Assembly: GCA_900751755.1 (NCBI GenBank)
Contig: CAADSP010000004.1
Location: 1 to 27,639, forward strand
DNA: 27,639 nucleotides
Direction of reading: 5' to 3'
DNA from: an uncultured Collinsella sp.
GTDB taxonomy: Bacteria > Actinomycetota > Coriobacteriia > Coriobacteriales > Coriobacteriaceae
Under the pieces are notes generated by a model, which saw nothing but the letters and a program-made list of their open reading frames with translations, searched no databases and was not told where the DNA came from. Shown piece after piece: positions 1 through 7,153 of this stretch (positions within the stretch are counted from its first letter, which is position 1; every line of letters starts with the position of its first letter). The position numbers were made by a program, and so were the translations under genes.

Positions 1-2334
1 AAAACTCAAGGGAGGGGTCGGGGGGCGGGGGGGCGCCTGGCCCCCAAAGCCGCGCTGGGGGGGACGCGAGCCGATCGGCAGCAGACCTACCTCGGTCAGC
101 GGCGTCACGGTCGAGAACCACGGTGTAAAGTCCTCAGTGTTCAGCAGGTCCAGATAGCGCTCGTGACTTGCGGCGTTAAGCTTCTCGGCCATATCCCAGA
201 ACTTCTGCGTGGTCTCGGTGTTGGTCTTCTCGACACTCGGGGCCGACTGCAAAAGCGTTGCGGCGGCAACGGACTCAACATGGCGCTGAGCCAGCGTGCG
301 GTTGCCGTAACGGGCAAAGATGACCTCGCCCTGCTCGGTGAGCTTAAAGAAGCAGTTGACCGAACCCTTGGGCTGCGCCAGCACGGCCTTGTTGGCCGGG
401 CCGCCGCCACGGCCCACGGCACCGCCGCGACCGTGCATGAGCACCAGGTCGATATCGTTCTTCTCGGCCCACTTGGCAATGCGCTCCTGCGCGGAGTGCA
501 GCGCGAGCATGGCCGTGGTAGGACCGGCATCCTTGGAGGAGTCGGAATAGCCCAGCATGACCTCCATGCGGCGGTTGGTCTGGGCAAGGCGCTTTTGCAC
601 CACAGGCAGCGTAAGCATCTGATCGAGCACGTCGACGCAGCCCTCGAGGTCCTCGAGCTGCTCGAACAGCGGGATCACGTCGAGCTCGGGGACATCCTCC
701 TCGTGTGCAAAGGACAGGTGGGCAAGCTCAAAGACGTCGGCCACATGCTGGGCGCTCTTGGTAAACGAGATGATGTAGCGGTGCGCCATCTTCTTGCCGT
801 AGCGCTTTTGGATGGAGCCGATAGCACGGAAGGTATCGATGACTTCGCGCGTCATGGGCTGCAGGTCGCCATGGATACCGTTCTCGTGGATATCCTTGAG
901 GGCGCGGGCATGCACCACGGAGTGCTGACGGAACTCCATCTCGACCATATGGAAGCCGAAGGACTCGACTTGCCAGATGATGGTCTGGACCGGGCCGTAG
1001 GCGGCACGGACGGCACCGCAGGCGGCCAGCGAACGCTGGACGACGCGCAGGTCATCCAGGAACTCGTCGGCGCTGTGGTACATGGTGTCGGTGATACGGC
1101 GCACGGTGGCGTTCAGACGGTCGGCCATGACGAGCATGACGGCGCGATGCGGCTCGTGCTCGGAGATCAGCTCGGCGCGGGCCGTGTAACGAGGGCTCAT
1201 CTCGACCTGATGGTTCCACAGGTTAATGAGCTCGGCAGAAGGCTTGCTGTAGGTGGCCTCGAGCGTGAGGTTGTGGCCGATGCGGCGGCACTTGTCCTCG
1301 AGCTTGAGCACCATGTGAGTGAAGTACTTGGCGGCGACCTCGCGGCTCACCTTGGCGGTGACGTTGGGGTTGCCGTCGCGGTCGGAGCCGATCCAGCTGC
1401 CGGGATGGAAGAACGCCGGGCACAGCGGCGGCACGGTACCGGCCTTGTCGCCCAGCACCCAGTCGTCAAAACGACGGTAGATGACGGGGATAACGTCGAA
1501 CAGCGTGTTATCGAAGATGTCGATGATGGTATCGGCTTCCTCGACCGGCGTGGGCTTCTTGAGCGCGATGGGGCTCGTACGCACCAGGGCGTCGATCTCC
1601 TGCAGCATATGGCGCTCGTTCTCCACCAGGTCGGAGCCGCCCAGACGCGGACGCTCCTCCAGCAGGTTGGAGATACGGCGAATCTTGCCCTCGACGGCCT
1701 TACGACGGGCCTCGGTGGGATGTGCGGTAAAGACAGGGTGGAACTCGAGCTTGCCGAGCAGCTCATTGGCACCCTCGACGCCCATCTCGTTTACCAACTG
1801 GTGATAGGCGACGGTGAGTTCGTTGGCGGGATCGACCTCGGTATCGGTCGATGCGCCGGCCTCGCGCTCGCGCAGCTGCGCCACACGGTAGTTCTCCTCC
1901 GACAGGTTTGCCAGATGGAAAAAGCTCGTAAAGGCGCGGACAATGACCTGCTGTTTATCGAGCGGCAGGCTGTCAATCAAATCGACGACTTCGCGAAACG
2001 CCACGGCGGTGGGCTCGTCGGCAGTGGGCACGCCCTGTTCGTCAACGGACTCGTCGGCAGCGCGGCTACCGGGGTTGCCGGCATTGACCACAATCTCGGC
2101 TGTCAAAATCTTGTCGAACAGGTCCGCGATCTCGGGATCATACTCGCTAAGCACACGACGTTCCAGGCGCAGGAACAGCGCCAGATTATCGCGCAGCTCC
2201 TCGGGGATCTCGATCTCGGCGAGACGCTCCCTGGACTCGGCATTCGAGCCGATTCGGTTAACGAGGCGGTTGACCACGGCAGCGACGCGCGCCGCGGCTT
2301 CGGGTACAGACTGGTTGCTTAGGTTCTCAGCCAC
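1..2334 (-). CDS. ppc: phosphoenolpyruvate carboxylase, C-terminus cut by window edge
   Basis: PEP carboxylase makes oxaloacetate from PEP and bicarbonate, refilling the TCA pool in the cytoplasm. The frame is open off the left edge; about 778 codons are present, and the family is usually 880-930 residues, so roughly the last 120-150 are missing. Visible motifs are the catalytic His segment FTAHPTEARRK (His near residue 205), GYSDSSKDAG near 597 and the glycine loop HGRGGAVGRGGGP near 640. The start taken is GTG at 2334, just after GGGAGGAAAC. An in-frame ATG four codons upstream (2346) is possible but sits almost on top of a GGAGG. A TATAAT box lies at 2379-2384. From about base 50 leftward the predicted residues become a Pro/Arg string unlike the family; I take this as bad sequence, not a real C-terminus. 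Confidence 0.96.
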   Translation of the reverse strand, partial: MAENLSNQSVPEAAARVAAVVNRLVNRIGSNAESRERLAEIEIPEELRDNLALFLRLERRVLSEYDPEIADLFDKILTAEIVVNAGNPGSRAADESVDEQGVPTADEPTAVAFREVVDLIDSLPLDKQQVIVRAFTSFFHLANLSEENYRVAQLREREAGASTDTEVDPANELTVAYHQLVNEMGVEGANELLGKLEFHPVFTAHPTEARRKAVEGKIRRISNLLEERPRLGGSDLVENERHMLQEIDALVRTSPIALKKPTPVEEADTIIDIFDNTLFDVIPVIYRRFDDWVLGDKAGTVPPLCPAFFHPGSWIGSDRDGNPNVTAKVSREVAAKYFTHMVLKLEDKCRRIGHNLTLEATYSKPSAELINLWNHQVEMSPRYTARAELISEHEPHRAVMLVMADRLNATVRRITDTMYHSADEFLDDLRVVQRSLAACGAVRAAYGPVQTIIWQVESFGFHMVEMEFRQHSVVHARALKDIHENGIHGDLQPMTREVIDTFRAIGSIQKRYGKKMAHRYIISFTKSAQHVADVFELAHLSFAHEEDVPELDVIPLFEQLEDLEGCVDVLDQMLTLPVVQKRLAQTNRRMEVMLGYSDSSKDAGPTTAMLALHSAQERIAKWAEKNDIDLVLMHGRGGAVGRGGGPANKAVLAQPKGSVNCFFKLTEQGEVIFARYGNRTLAQRHVESVAAATLLQSAPSVEKTNTETTQKFWDMAEKLNAASHERYLDLLNTEDFTPWFSTVTPLTEVGLLPIGSRPPQRGFGGQAPPRPPTPPLSF

Positions 2335-2378
2335 GTTTCCTCCCATTCCTCCTTCTATGCACGTAACATGCGGTATTC

Positions 2379-2384
2379 ATTATA
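2379..2384 (-). promoter_or_regulatory. -10 box of the ppc promoter
   Basis: The minus strand reads TATAAT, a perfect -10 hexamer, about 45 bases upstream of the ppc GTG. This would give a leader of roughly 38 nt holding two purine-rich ribosome-binding stretches. No good -35 hexamer is visible 16-18 bp upstream. Confidence 0.6.
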
Positions 2385-2498
2385 GGCGCTTGAGAAATAC
2401 TTTCGACACTGATTGCGCTTTACCACACAAAAGAATTTTCTGCATTGCAAGGGTTTTTGCCCCAAATGGTCGTATTTCTCGGTGGGCGGCATACGTAA

Positions 2499-2534
2499 AC
2501 GGGGGCATTCCGCATAAAAGCGAAACACCCCCGT
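2499..2534 (-). terminator. hairpin downstream of hisS, probable terminator
   Basis: Arms ACGGGGG and CCCCCGT enclose a second pairing (TTCGC with GCGGAA, one bulge) and an AT-rich loop. It lies 58 bases past the hisS stop, between hisS and the ppc promoter. The T-run after it is poor (TTTACG), so termination strength is uncertain. The outer stem is symmetric and could act in either direction. Confidence 0.55.
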
Positions 2535-2591
2535 AACAATCGCTCTCCATGAGCAGGGCACGTTAGCAGGCCCGCAGCTCAAAAAGATGCG

Positions 2592-3905
2592 CTACAGGCG
2601 CTCGCGAACCGCCTCGACCACATTGGCCAGATCGACGAGAACCTCGTCATGGCTCTGCATGTCGCGCACCTTGACCTTGCCGGCGGCAAGCTCGTCGCCG
2701 CCCAAGACCAAAATGAGCTTGGCGCCCACCTTGTCGGCCTGCTTAAACTGAGCCTTGAGCGAACGGCCCTGGTAGTCGGCCTCGGTCACGATACCTGCAG
2801 CGCGAAGCTCCTGCGTAATGGCGAAGACGTTCTGGCGCAACTCCTTGCCGGCGTTGGCGACGTAGACGCACGGGGCCTCATCGGCACCCAGGTCGCCGCC
2901 AAAGGCCTGTAGGGCCAGCAGGGCGCGCTCAAAACCGCCGGCGAAGCCGACGCCGGCCGTAGGCTTGCCGCCCTCGAGCTCGACCAGGCCGTCGTAGCGG
3001 CCGCCGCCGCCGATGGAGCCGACGCCGGCGCCGGGGGCCTCGACCTCAAAGACGGTACGGGTGTAGTAGTCCAGGCCGCGCACCAAGGTGGGATCCTCGA
3101 CATACTCGATACCGGCGGCATCCAGATAGCGCTTGACCTGCTCGTAGTGCTCGCGGCACTCGTCGCACAGGTTGTCACCCATCAGCGGAGCCTCGGCCAT
3201 GATCTCGCGGCAATGGTCGTTCTTGCAGTCGAAGGCGCGCAGCGGGTTAAGCTCGGCGCGCTCGCGGCACTCGTCGCACATCTCGTCGGCGTGGTCGAGA
3301 ATGAACTGCTTAACCTGCTCGCGATAGGCCGGACGGCACTGGGGATCGCCCATCGAGTTAATGAGCAGACGGAGCTTGGAAAGATCGAAGCCCAGACGCT
3401 TGTAGAACTCCATGAGCATGATGATGCACTCGGCGTCTGCCGCCGGATCGGGAGCGCCGAGCCACTCGATGCCCACCTGGTGGAACTGGCGCAGGCGGCC
3501 CTTCTGGGGACGCTCGCCGCGGAACATGGCCTCGGCGTAGTAAGCCTTAAACGGCGTGGAGCCCTGGGGCACCAGGTTGTTCTCCACGACGGCGCGCACC
3601 ACACCGGCCGTGCCCTCGGGACGAAGGGCCAGACGCTGCTTAGGCTTGAGCTTGGTATCGGTGCCTTCGGTAAAGACGCGCTCCAGGTTGGCGCCGCTAA
3701 ACACGCGGAACATCTCCTTGCGCACGACGTCGGTCGACTGGCCGATGCCGTGGACAAACACGTCCACCTGCTCGATCGCGGGCGTCTCGATGGGCTTAAA
3801 GCCAAACGGCTCGAATACGCTGGCCGCAATCTGCTGCATCTTTTGCCAGGCGCGCATCTCGGCGCCGATAAGGTCGCGGGTTCCCTCCGCCTTCTGTGCC
3901 TGCAT
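2592..3905 (-). CDS. hisS: histidyl-tRNA synthetase
   Basis: Class II synthetase charging tRNA-His with histidine in the cytoplasm. The product is 437 residues, normal for bacteria. It shows the N-terminal GTRDLIG, motif 2 FRGERPQKGRLRQFHQ (about 128-143), the histidine-binding RGLDYYTRTVFE (about 276-287), GGGGRYDGL and a C-terminal anticodon-binding domain. Two CDEC pairs and further cysteines (about 210-250) lie in the insertion region, an arrangement seen in many bacterial HisRS. The start chosen is ATG at 3905, nine bases after AAAGG; a TTG two codons upstream (3911) is too close to that site. The gene stands alone with its own TATAAT (3948-3953), not next to aspS as is common. Confidence 0.97.
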   Translation of the reverse strand: MQAQKAEGTRDLIGAEMRAWQKMQQIAASVFEPFGFKPIETPAIEQVDVFVHGIGQSTDVVRKEMFRVFSGANLERVFTEGTDTKLKPKQRLALRPEGTAGVVRAVVENNLVPQGSTPFKAYYAEAMFRGERPQKGRLRQFHQVGIEWLGAPDPAADAECIIMLMEFYKRLGFDLSKLRLLINSMGDPQCRPAYREQVKQFILDHADEMCDECRERAELNPLRAFDCKNDHCREIMAEAPLMGDNLCDECREHYEQVKRYLDAAGIEYVEDPTLVRGLDYYTRTVFEVEAPGAGVGSIGGGGRYDGLVELEGGKPTAGVGFAGGFERALLALQAFGGDLGADEAPCVYVANAGKELRQNVFAITQELRAAGIVTEADYQGRSLKAQFKQADKVGAKLILVLGGDELAAGKVKVRDMQSHDEVLVDLANVVEAVRERL

Positions 3906-3947
3906 GGGCAAACACCTTTCTTTTGTATCGCGTCATAGATAGTGGAC

Positions 3948-3953
3948 ATTATA
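3948..3953 (-). promoter_or_regulatory. -10 box of the hisS promoter
   Basis: The minus strand reads TATAAT 43 bases upstream of the hisS ATG. The -35 position falls at the edge of the 3971-4030 hairpin repeat, and no TTGACA-like hexamer is present, so the repeat may have displaced or replaced the upstream promoter half. Confidence 0.6.
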
Positions 3954-3970
3954 CGGCACAAAGCAGCAAC

Positions 3971-4030
3971 GCGGCGGCGCGTCTGACCGAACGAGGGTAT
4001 GGGGACTCGTTCGGCCAGATGCGCCGCCGC
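3971..4030. repeat. near-perfect 25-bp inverted repeat, long hairpin
   Basis: The arms are 3971-3995 and 4006-4030 around a 10-base loop, with 23 of 25 positions Watson-Crick paired; one of the two exceptions is a G-U wobble on either strand. The arm begins GCGGCGGCGC and ends CCGAACGAG. It sits between the hisS promoter and the box hairpin at 4041-4096. No T-run follows on either side, so it is not an ordinary terminator. I read it with 4041-4096 as one composite element resembling that at 12318-12415. Confidence 0.9.
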
Positions 4031-4040
4031 TGTTTGTGAC

Positions 4041-4096
4041 CCGTTTTCCTCCGTCCCCTTCGGATCACGTGATCTGTTGGGGACGGAGGAAAACGG
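4041..4096. repeat. inverted repeat carrying the GGGGACGGAGGAA box
   Basis: The arms 4041-4058 and 4079-4096 are perfect 18-bp inverted copies containing GGGGACGGAGGAAAACGG. Between them is a perfect 12-bp palindrome GATCACGTGATC (4063-4074). The 15-mer TTGGGGACGGAGGAA at 4077-4091 recurs exactly at 12318-12332. The right flank (GATCA) supplies the stop codon of the truncated MFS gene. Confidence 0.9.
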
Positions 4097-4097
4097 A

Positions 4098-4517
4098 TCA
4101 TTTCGTAGGCCCGTGACCGCCTTGGAAACCGAATGATGGTACGAGCATCCATTCGGCTTCCAGGGCGGCCACAAACAGAACGGGGCAAACAGAAAAGAGC
4201 ACGTAGACCTGCCACAGCTCACCGACAAAGCTCATGCCGGCAAGAACGGCAGAGGTGGCGATTACAGTGAGGGAGCCCAAAACGCGACCGCTTACTTTAT
4301 CGGCAACATGACCGATCACAAGTGAGCCGATAACGCTCACCACGGTGGAGATGGCGTTGGAGATGTTGTACTGCGCAAGCGTGATGCCCAGGTCGCTGAC
4401 GACGAGCGGCTGAAACAGGCTCATGCAGTTAACGAAAATCGTGTAGCACGTGGCCATGATGACAAAGCCGGAAGCCACCACGAGCCAGCCGGGGAAGAAC
4501 TTACGCTGCTGGGACAT
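4098..4517 (-). pseudogene. truncated MFS transporter (N-terminal third only)
   Basis: Residues 1-105 or so look like the start of a major facilitator permease: the MSQQRKFFPGW opening, then hydrophobic segments at about 11-31, 50-72 and 80-100, with a motif-A-like loop GHVADKVSGR between TM2 and TM3. A normal MFS protein has about 400 residues and 12 helices. Here, after ...WQVYVLFSV the sequence turns unlike the family (CPVLFVAALEAEWMLVP...) and the frame stops at 139 residues, inside the flank of the GGGGACGGAGGAA repeat. The ATG at 4517 has a good AAGGAG site. It lies 39 bases after the M20 hydrolase stop, so the pair was probably an operon importing and hydrolysing an N-acyl amino acid. 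The remnant is unlikely to transport anything. Confidence 0.8.
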
Positions 4518-4556
4518 ACTGCTCCTTTTTAAACAAACGAGTAGCAAGATTGGGTG

Positions 4557-5852
4557 CTACCGGTGGTCGGCGATGTAGCCCAAAGCGACGGCGGCATAAG
4601 CCGCGGCGCCAAGGGGAAGCTCGGCATCGCTAAAACGTGCCTTGGGATGATGCTGAGCAAAATGCTCGTCCGTATCAGTCACGGCAGCGCCCACGGTAAA
4701 GTACGCACTCGGGATCTCACTCGAGATCAACGCGAAGTCCTCGCTCGCCATGGCGTGGAACAGCGGCAGGAAGGCGGCCTTGGGCAGCGTCGCACCCACA
4801 TAGCCAAGCGAAGCCTGGGTCATGTCGTCATCGAGCACGAGCGGGGGAACATCCGAGAGCGTCTCGATGGTGGCCGGCGTACGATAGGTCGTGGCAACGC
4901 CGTTGACGACCTCCGCGATGCGGGTCTTGAGGTGCTCCATGAGCTCGACGTCGAATCCGCGCAGCGTACCTTCGAGCACACAAGTGTCGGGGATGACATT
5001 TGCGGCCTGACCGCCGGCGAACTTGCCAACGGTAAGCGCAACCTCCTTGGCCGCCGGCACCTCGCGGGAGATGAGCTCCTGAAGCGCCAGATGCACATGG
5101 ACGCCGGCCGTGATGGGGTCGATGCAGATCTCGGGGCTCGAGCCATGGCCACCCTTGCCCTGAAGCGTGATGCGAAAACCGTACACGCCCGAGAGCGCCG
5201 GGCTGCCGTAGAGCACCAGGCCAAGCGGCGACTGGCTATTCACATGCATGGCAAAGGCGGCCTGGGGACGCGGGTTCTCGAGCAAGCCGTCGGCGATGGC
5301 GGCGCGGGCACCCTCAAAGGTTTCCTCGCCCGGCTGGAACAGCAACTTAACCGTGGCATTGGCGTCGACAAGCTCTGCCTCGCGCGCCTTGAGCATACGG
5401 GCTGCACCAAGCAGCGCCGTCGCGTGCATATCGTGTCCGCATGCGTGCATGCAGCCGTTCGTAGAGGCGAAAGGCTCGCCTGACTCTTCGGCAACGGGCA
5501 GGGCATCCATGTCGCCACGCAGCATAACGACCGTACCGGCCTGTTCGTCCGTGCAGACGCCATTGCCCTGGGCCGCGGCGGCACCGGCGCCGACAAGGCC
5601 CACAACACAGGAACCATCGACGAGCGTGGCAAATGGGATATCCATCTCGGTCAGGCGCGCTTGAATATACGCAGAGGTCTGCGGGAGGCTATTGCCCAGC
5701 TCGGGCATCTGGTGTAAATCGTGTCGCCACGCAGCGAGCTCGTCTGCAAAAGCCTGAGCTTCTGCAACAAGACCGTCACCGATAGCGGCCTGCGCCGCCG
5801 CAGTGGCCTTGGGCGCTGATTGCGGTTGAAGATCGGACAGTGCTGGTGCCAT
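4557..5852 (-). CDS. M20-family amidohydrolase / N-acyl-amino acid hydrolase
   Basis: A metal-dependent cytoplasmic hydrolase of the M20D group (hippurate, IAA-amino acid and N-acetyl-amino acid amidohydrolases), which cleaves the amide of an N-acylated amino acid. The substrate cannot be read from sequence. The product is 431 residues from ATG 5852. Visible motifs: RHDLHQMPELG (43-53), LRGDMDALP (111-119), MHACGHDMHAT (135-145) with metal-binding Cys and His, QPGEE (173-177) with the catalytic Glu pair, a dimerisation lid starting near GKGGHGSSPE, and MASEDF near the C-terminus. A GGGGGG stretch six bases before the ATG is a weak ribosome site. A longer frame from 5906 runs over an inverted repeat that looks like an operator, so I reject that start. 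The truncated MFS gene follows. Confidence 0.92.
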   Translation of the reverse strand: MAPALSDLQPQSAPKATAAAQAAIGDGLVAEAQAFADELAAWRHDLHQMPELGNSLPQTSAYIQARLTEMDIPFATLVDGSCVVGLVGAGAAAAQGNGVCTDEQAGTVVMLRGDMDALPVAEESGEPFASTNGCMHACGHDMHATALLGAARMLKAREAELVDANATVKLLFQPGEETFEGARAAIADGLLENPRPQAAFAMHVNSQSPLGLVLYGSPALSGVYGFRITLQGKGGHGSSPEICIDPITAGVHVHLALQELISREVPAAKEVALTVGKFAGGQAANVIPDTCVLEGTLRGFDVELMEHLKTRIAEVVNGVATTYRTPATIETLSDVPPLVLDDDMTQASLGYVGATLPKAAFLPLFHAMASEDFALISSEIPSAYFTVGAAVTDTDEHFAQHHPKARFSDAELPLGAAAYAAVALGYIADHR

Positions 5853-5882
5853 AGATGCCCCCCAGTAACGTTTTTGCAGCAA

Positions 5883-5904
5883 GCACTTTGATAGCGTAAA
5901 GTGC
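5883..5904. promoter_or_regulatory. possible operator upstream of the M20 hydrolase
   Basis: The perfect inverted repeat GCACTTT-N8-AAAGTGC ends 31 bases before the M20 hydrolase start. The size and spacing suit a dimeric repressor. No regulator gene lies next to it and no clear -35/-10 pair was found, so its role is inferred from symmetry and position only. Confidence 0.35.
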
Positions 5905-5930
5905 AAGGTATTACTTTAAGGGCGACGCAT

Positions 5931-5956
5931 AAAAAATGCCGCCCCGGGAGGGCGGC
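5931..5956 (-). terminator. intrinsic terminator of the EamA gene
   Basis: On the minus strand, GCCGCCC, a five-base loop and GGGCGGC are followed by ATTTTTTATG. This is a classic rho-independent terminator 12 bases past the stop of the DMT transporter. Confidence 0.9.
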
Positions 5957-5968
5957 GCAACAAGTTGT

Positions 5969-6952
5969 TTACAATTGCGGGCGCGGCTTTCGACGCAAAA
6001 AATCGAAGTGAGTCTCGCTCAAGATAATCGACAGGAAGATAAGCACGAAGCCGGCGAGCAGACGCGAGGTGAGCGCCTCCCCCATCAGCAGCACCGAAAA
6101 CAACACGCCCGAAGGGGACTCCATCGAAAGGAGCAGCGAGCCCGTCGAAGCCGGGACATGCGCCAGGCCGACGTTTTGGATGAGCAGAGCCACGCATGTG
6201 CAGCCCACCGAGAGAAACGCCATCGCAGTGATAAAGCTCGGCGTCCACACGGACAGAGGCGCTTGGGTCTCGAATAGCAGCGACGTTGCCAGGCTCAGCA
6301 CGCCGTTGCCCACAAACATCCAAAACGTGATGACGTTGATGTCCATTTTGCGACCGTACTTGGCGGTCACCGCCATCTGGATGGCGAAAAAGACCGCACC
6401 CGCCAGCGTAATGACGTCACCGATGTTGAATTCAACGCTATCGAGCGCCACCAAACCAATGCCCGCCAAGCACAGCAGTGCCGCGCCCAGGTTATAGCGG
6501 GTGAGTTTTTCGCCGCTCAGAAAATAGCTCGCGAACGGCACAAGGATGCAGTACGTGCCCGTCAAAAAAGCATTCTTGCCCGCCGTAGTATGTGCCAGAC
6601 CGACCGTCTGCAACGCATAGGCCGCCCACATGAGCACGCCCATACTCAGGCCAACGATCAGGTTGCGAGCGTTGAAATGTGCAATGATGCGCTTGTGGAA
6701 GACGGCAAACATGACCAACGCTGCGGGCAGAAAGCGTACATAGAGCAGCGCGAACACCGGAATGGTGCCGAGTGCGTCCTTCATAGTGGTAAAGGAGTAG
6801 CCCCAGATGACCGCCACCGAAAGGAGCAGAACCTTCCAGAACAGCGGAGAGCGTGCGCCGGCGCCGCGGAAGGTGCCGCCCGCGCCCAGGTCTTCACGGG
6901 CTACAGGGCTATCGGGCAAGTTTTCGATTTCGTTGGCAGCGTATTGGGCCAT
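5969..6952 (-). CDS. EamA/DMT-family transporter
   Basis: A drug/metabolite transporter superfamily permease; such proteins usually export small metabolites or amino acids across the inner membrane. The product is 327 residues, with ten predicted hydrophobic helices in two repeated EamA halves (about 40-175 and 185-315). Signature stretches are VAVIWGYSFTTMKDAL at the first helix, GLAHTTAGKNAFLTG in the first repeat and its echo GLAHVPASTGSLLLSMESP in the second. The N-terminal 35 residues are hydrophilic. The start ATG 6952 follows GCGAGGATGTTCC; an upstream in-frame start at 6967 lacks a ribosome site. It stands alone, with its own promoter (6993-7021) and terminator (5931-5956). The substrate is unknown. 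Confidence 0.92.
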   Translation of the reverse strand: MAQYAANEIENLPDSPVAREDLGAGGTFRGAGARSPLFWKVLLLSVAVIWGYSFTTMKDALGTIPVFALLYVRFLPAALVMFAVFHKRIIAHFNARNLIVGLSMGVLMWAAYALQTVGLAHTTAGKNAFLTGTYCILVPFASYFLSGEKLTRYNLGAALLCLAGIGLVALDSVEFNIGDVITLAGAVFFAIQMAVTAKYGRKMDINVITFWMFVGNGVLSLATSLLFETQAPLSVWTPSFITAMAFLSVGCTCVALLIQNVGLAHVPASTGSLLLSMESPSGVLFSVLLMGEALTSRLLAGFVLIFLSIILSETHFDFLRRKPRPQL

Positions 6953-6992
6953 GGAACATCCTCGCACTCAATCTGGGCGTGGTGTCCGCACG

Positions 6993-7021
6993 CGTATGGC
7001 TGCGTGCCGCCTCATGGTCAA
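6993..7021 (-). promoter_or_regulatory. possible promoter of the EamA gene
   Basis: The minus strand has TTGACC (7016-7021), a 17-bp spacer and CATACG (6993-6998), about 40 bases upstream of the ATG. The -35 is good and the -10 poor. It directly abuts the T-run of the upstream terminator, as expected for a new transcription unit. Confidence 0.45.
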
Positions 7022-7058
7022 ATAAAAACGGGGCGCACCGGACCCCCGGCACGCCCCG
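7021..7058 (-). terminator. intrinsic terminator of the YhgE/Pip operon
   Basis: A 13-bp stem starting CGGGGCG, with a tandem pair of G-U wobbles when read as minus-strand RNA, a GC-rich loop, then TTTTTATTT. On the plus strand the wobbles would be C-A mismatches, which fixes the orientation. It lies about 95 bases past the stop at 7154. Confidence 0.9.
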
Positions 7059-7153
7059 CTACTGTAACAACAACCAAGCAACCCGTGCAATTCACTACGC
7101 TAAAGCATCGGGTTGGAAGGCCTCGATGTTCCGACGGCGTTTACGTCGCTGCA

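Noticed and set aside
163..2322. A 719-codon plus-strand open frame opposite ppc
   Set aside because: It is antisense to a strongly conserved enzyme, has no family features, and arises from the codon bias of the GC-rich gene on the other strand.
3182..4228. A long minus-strand frame overlapping hisS and the hairpin repeats
   Set aside because: It is an out-of-frame shadow of hisS rich in Ser/Arg and runs through the hairpin repeats.
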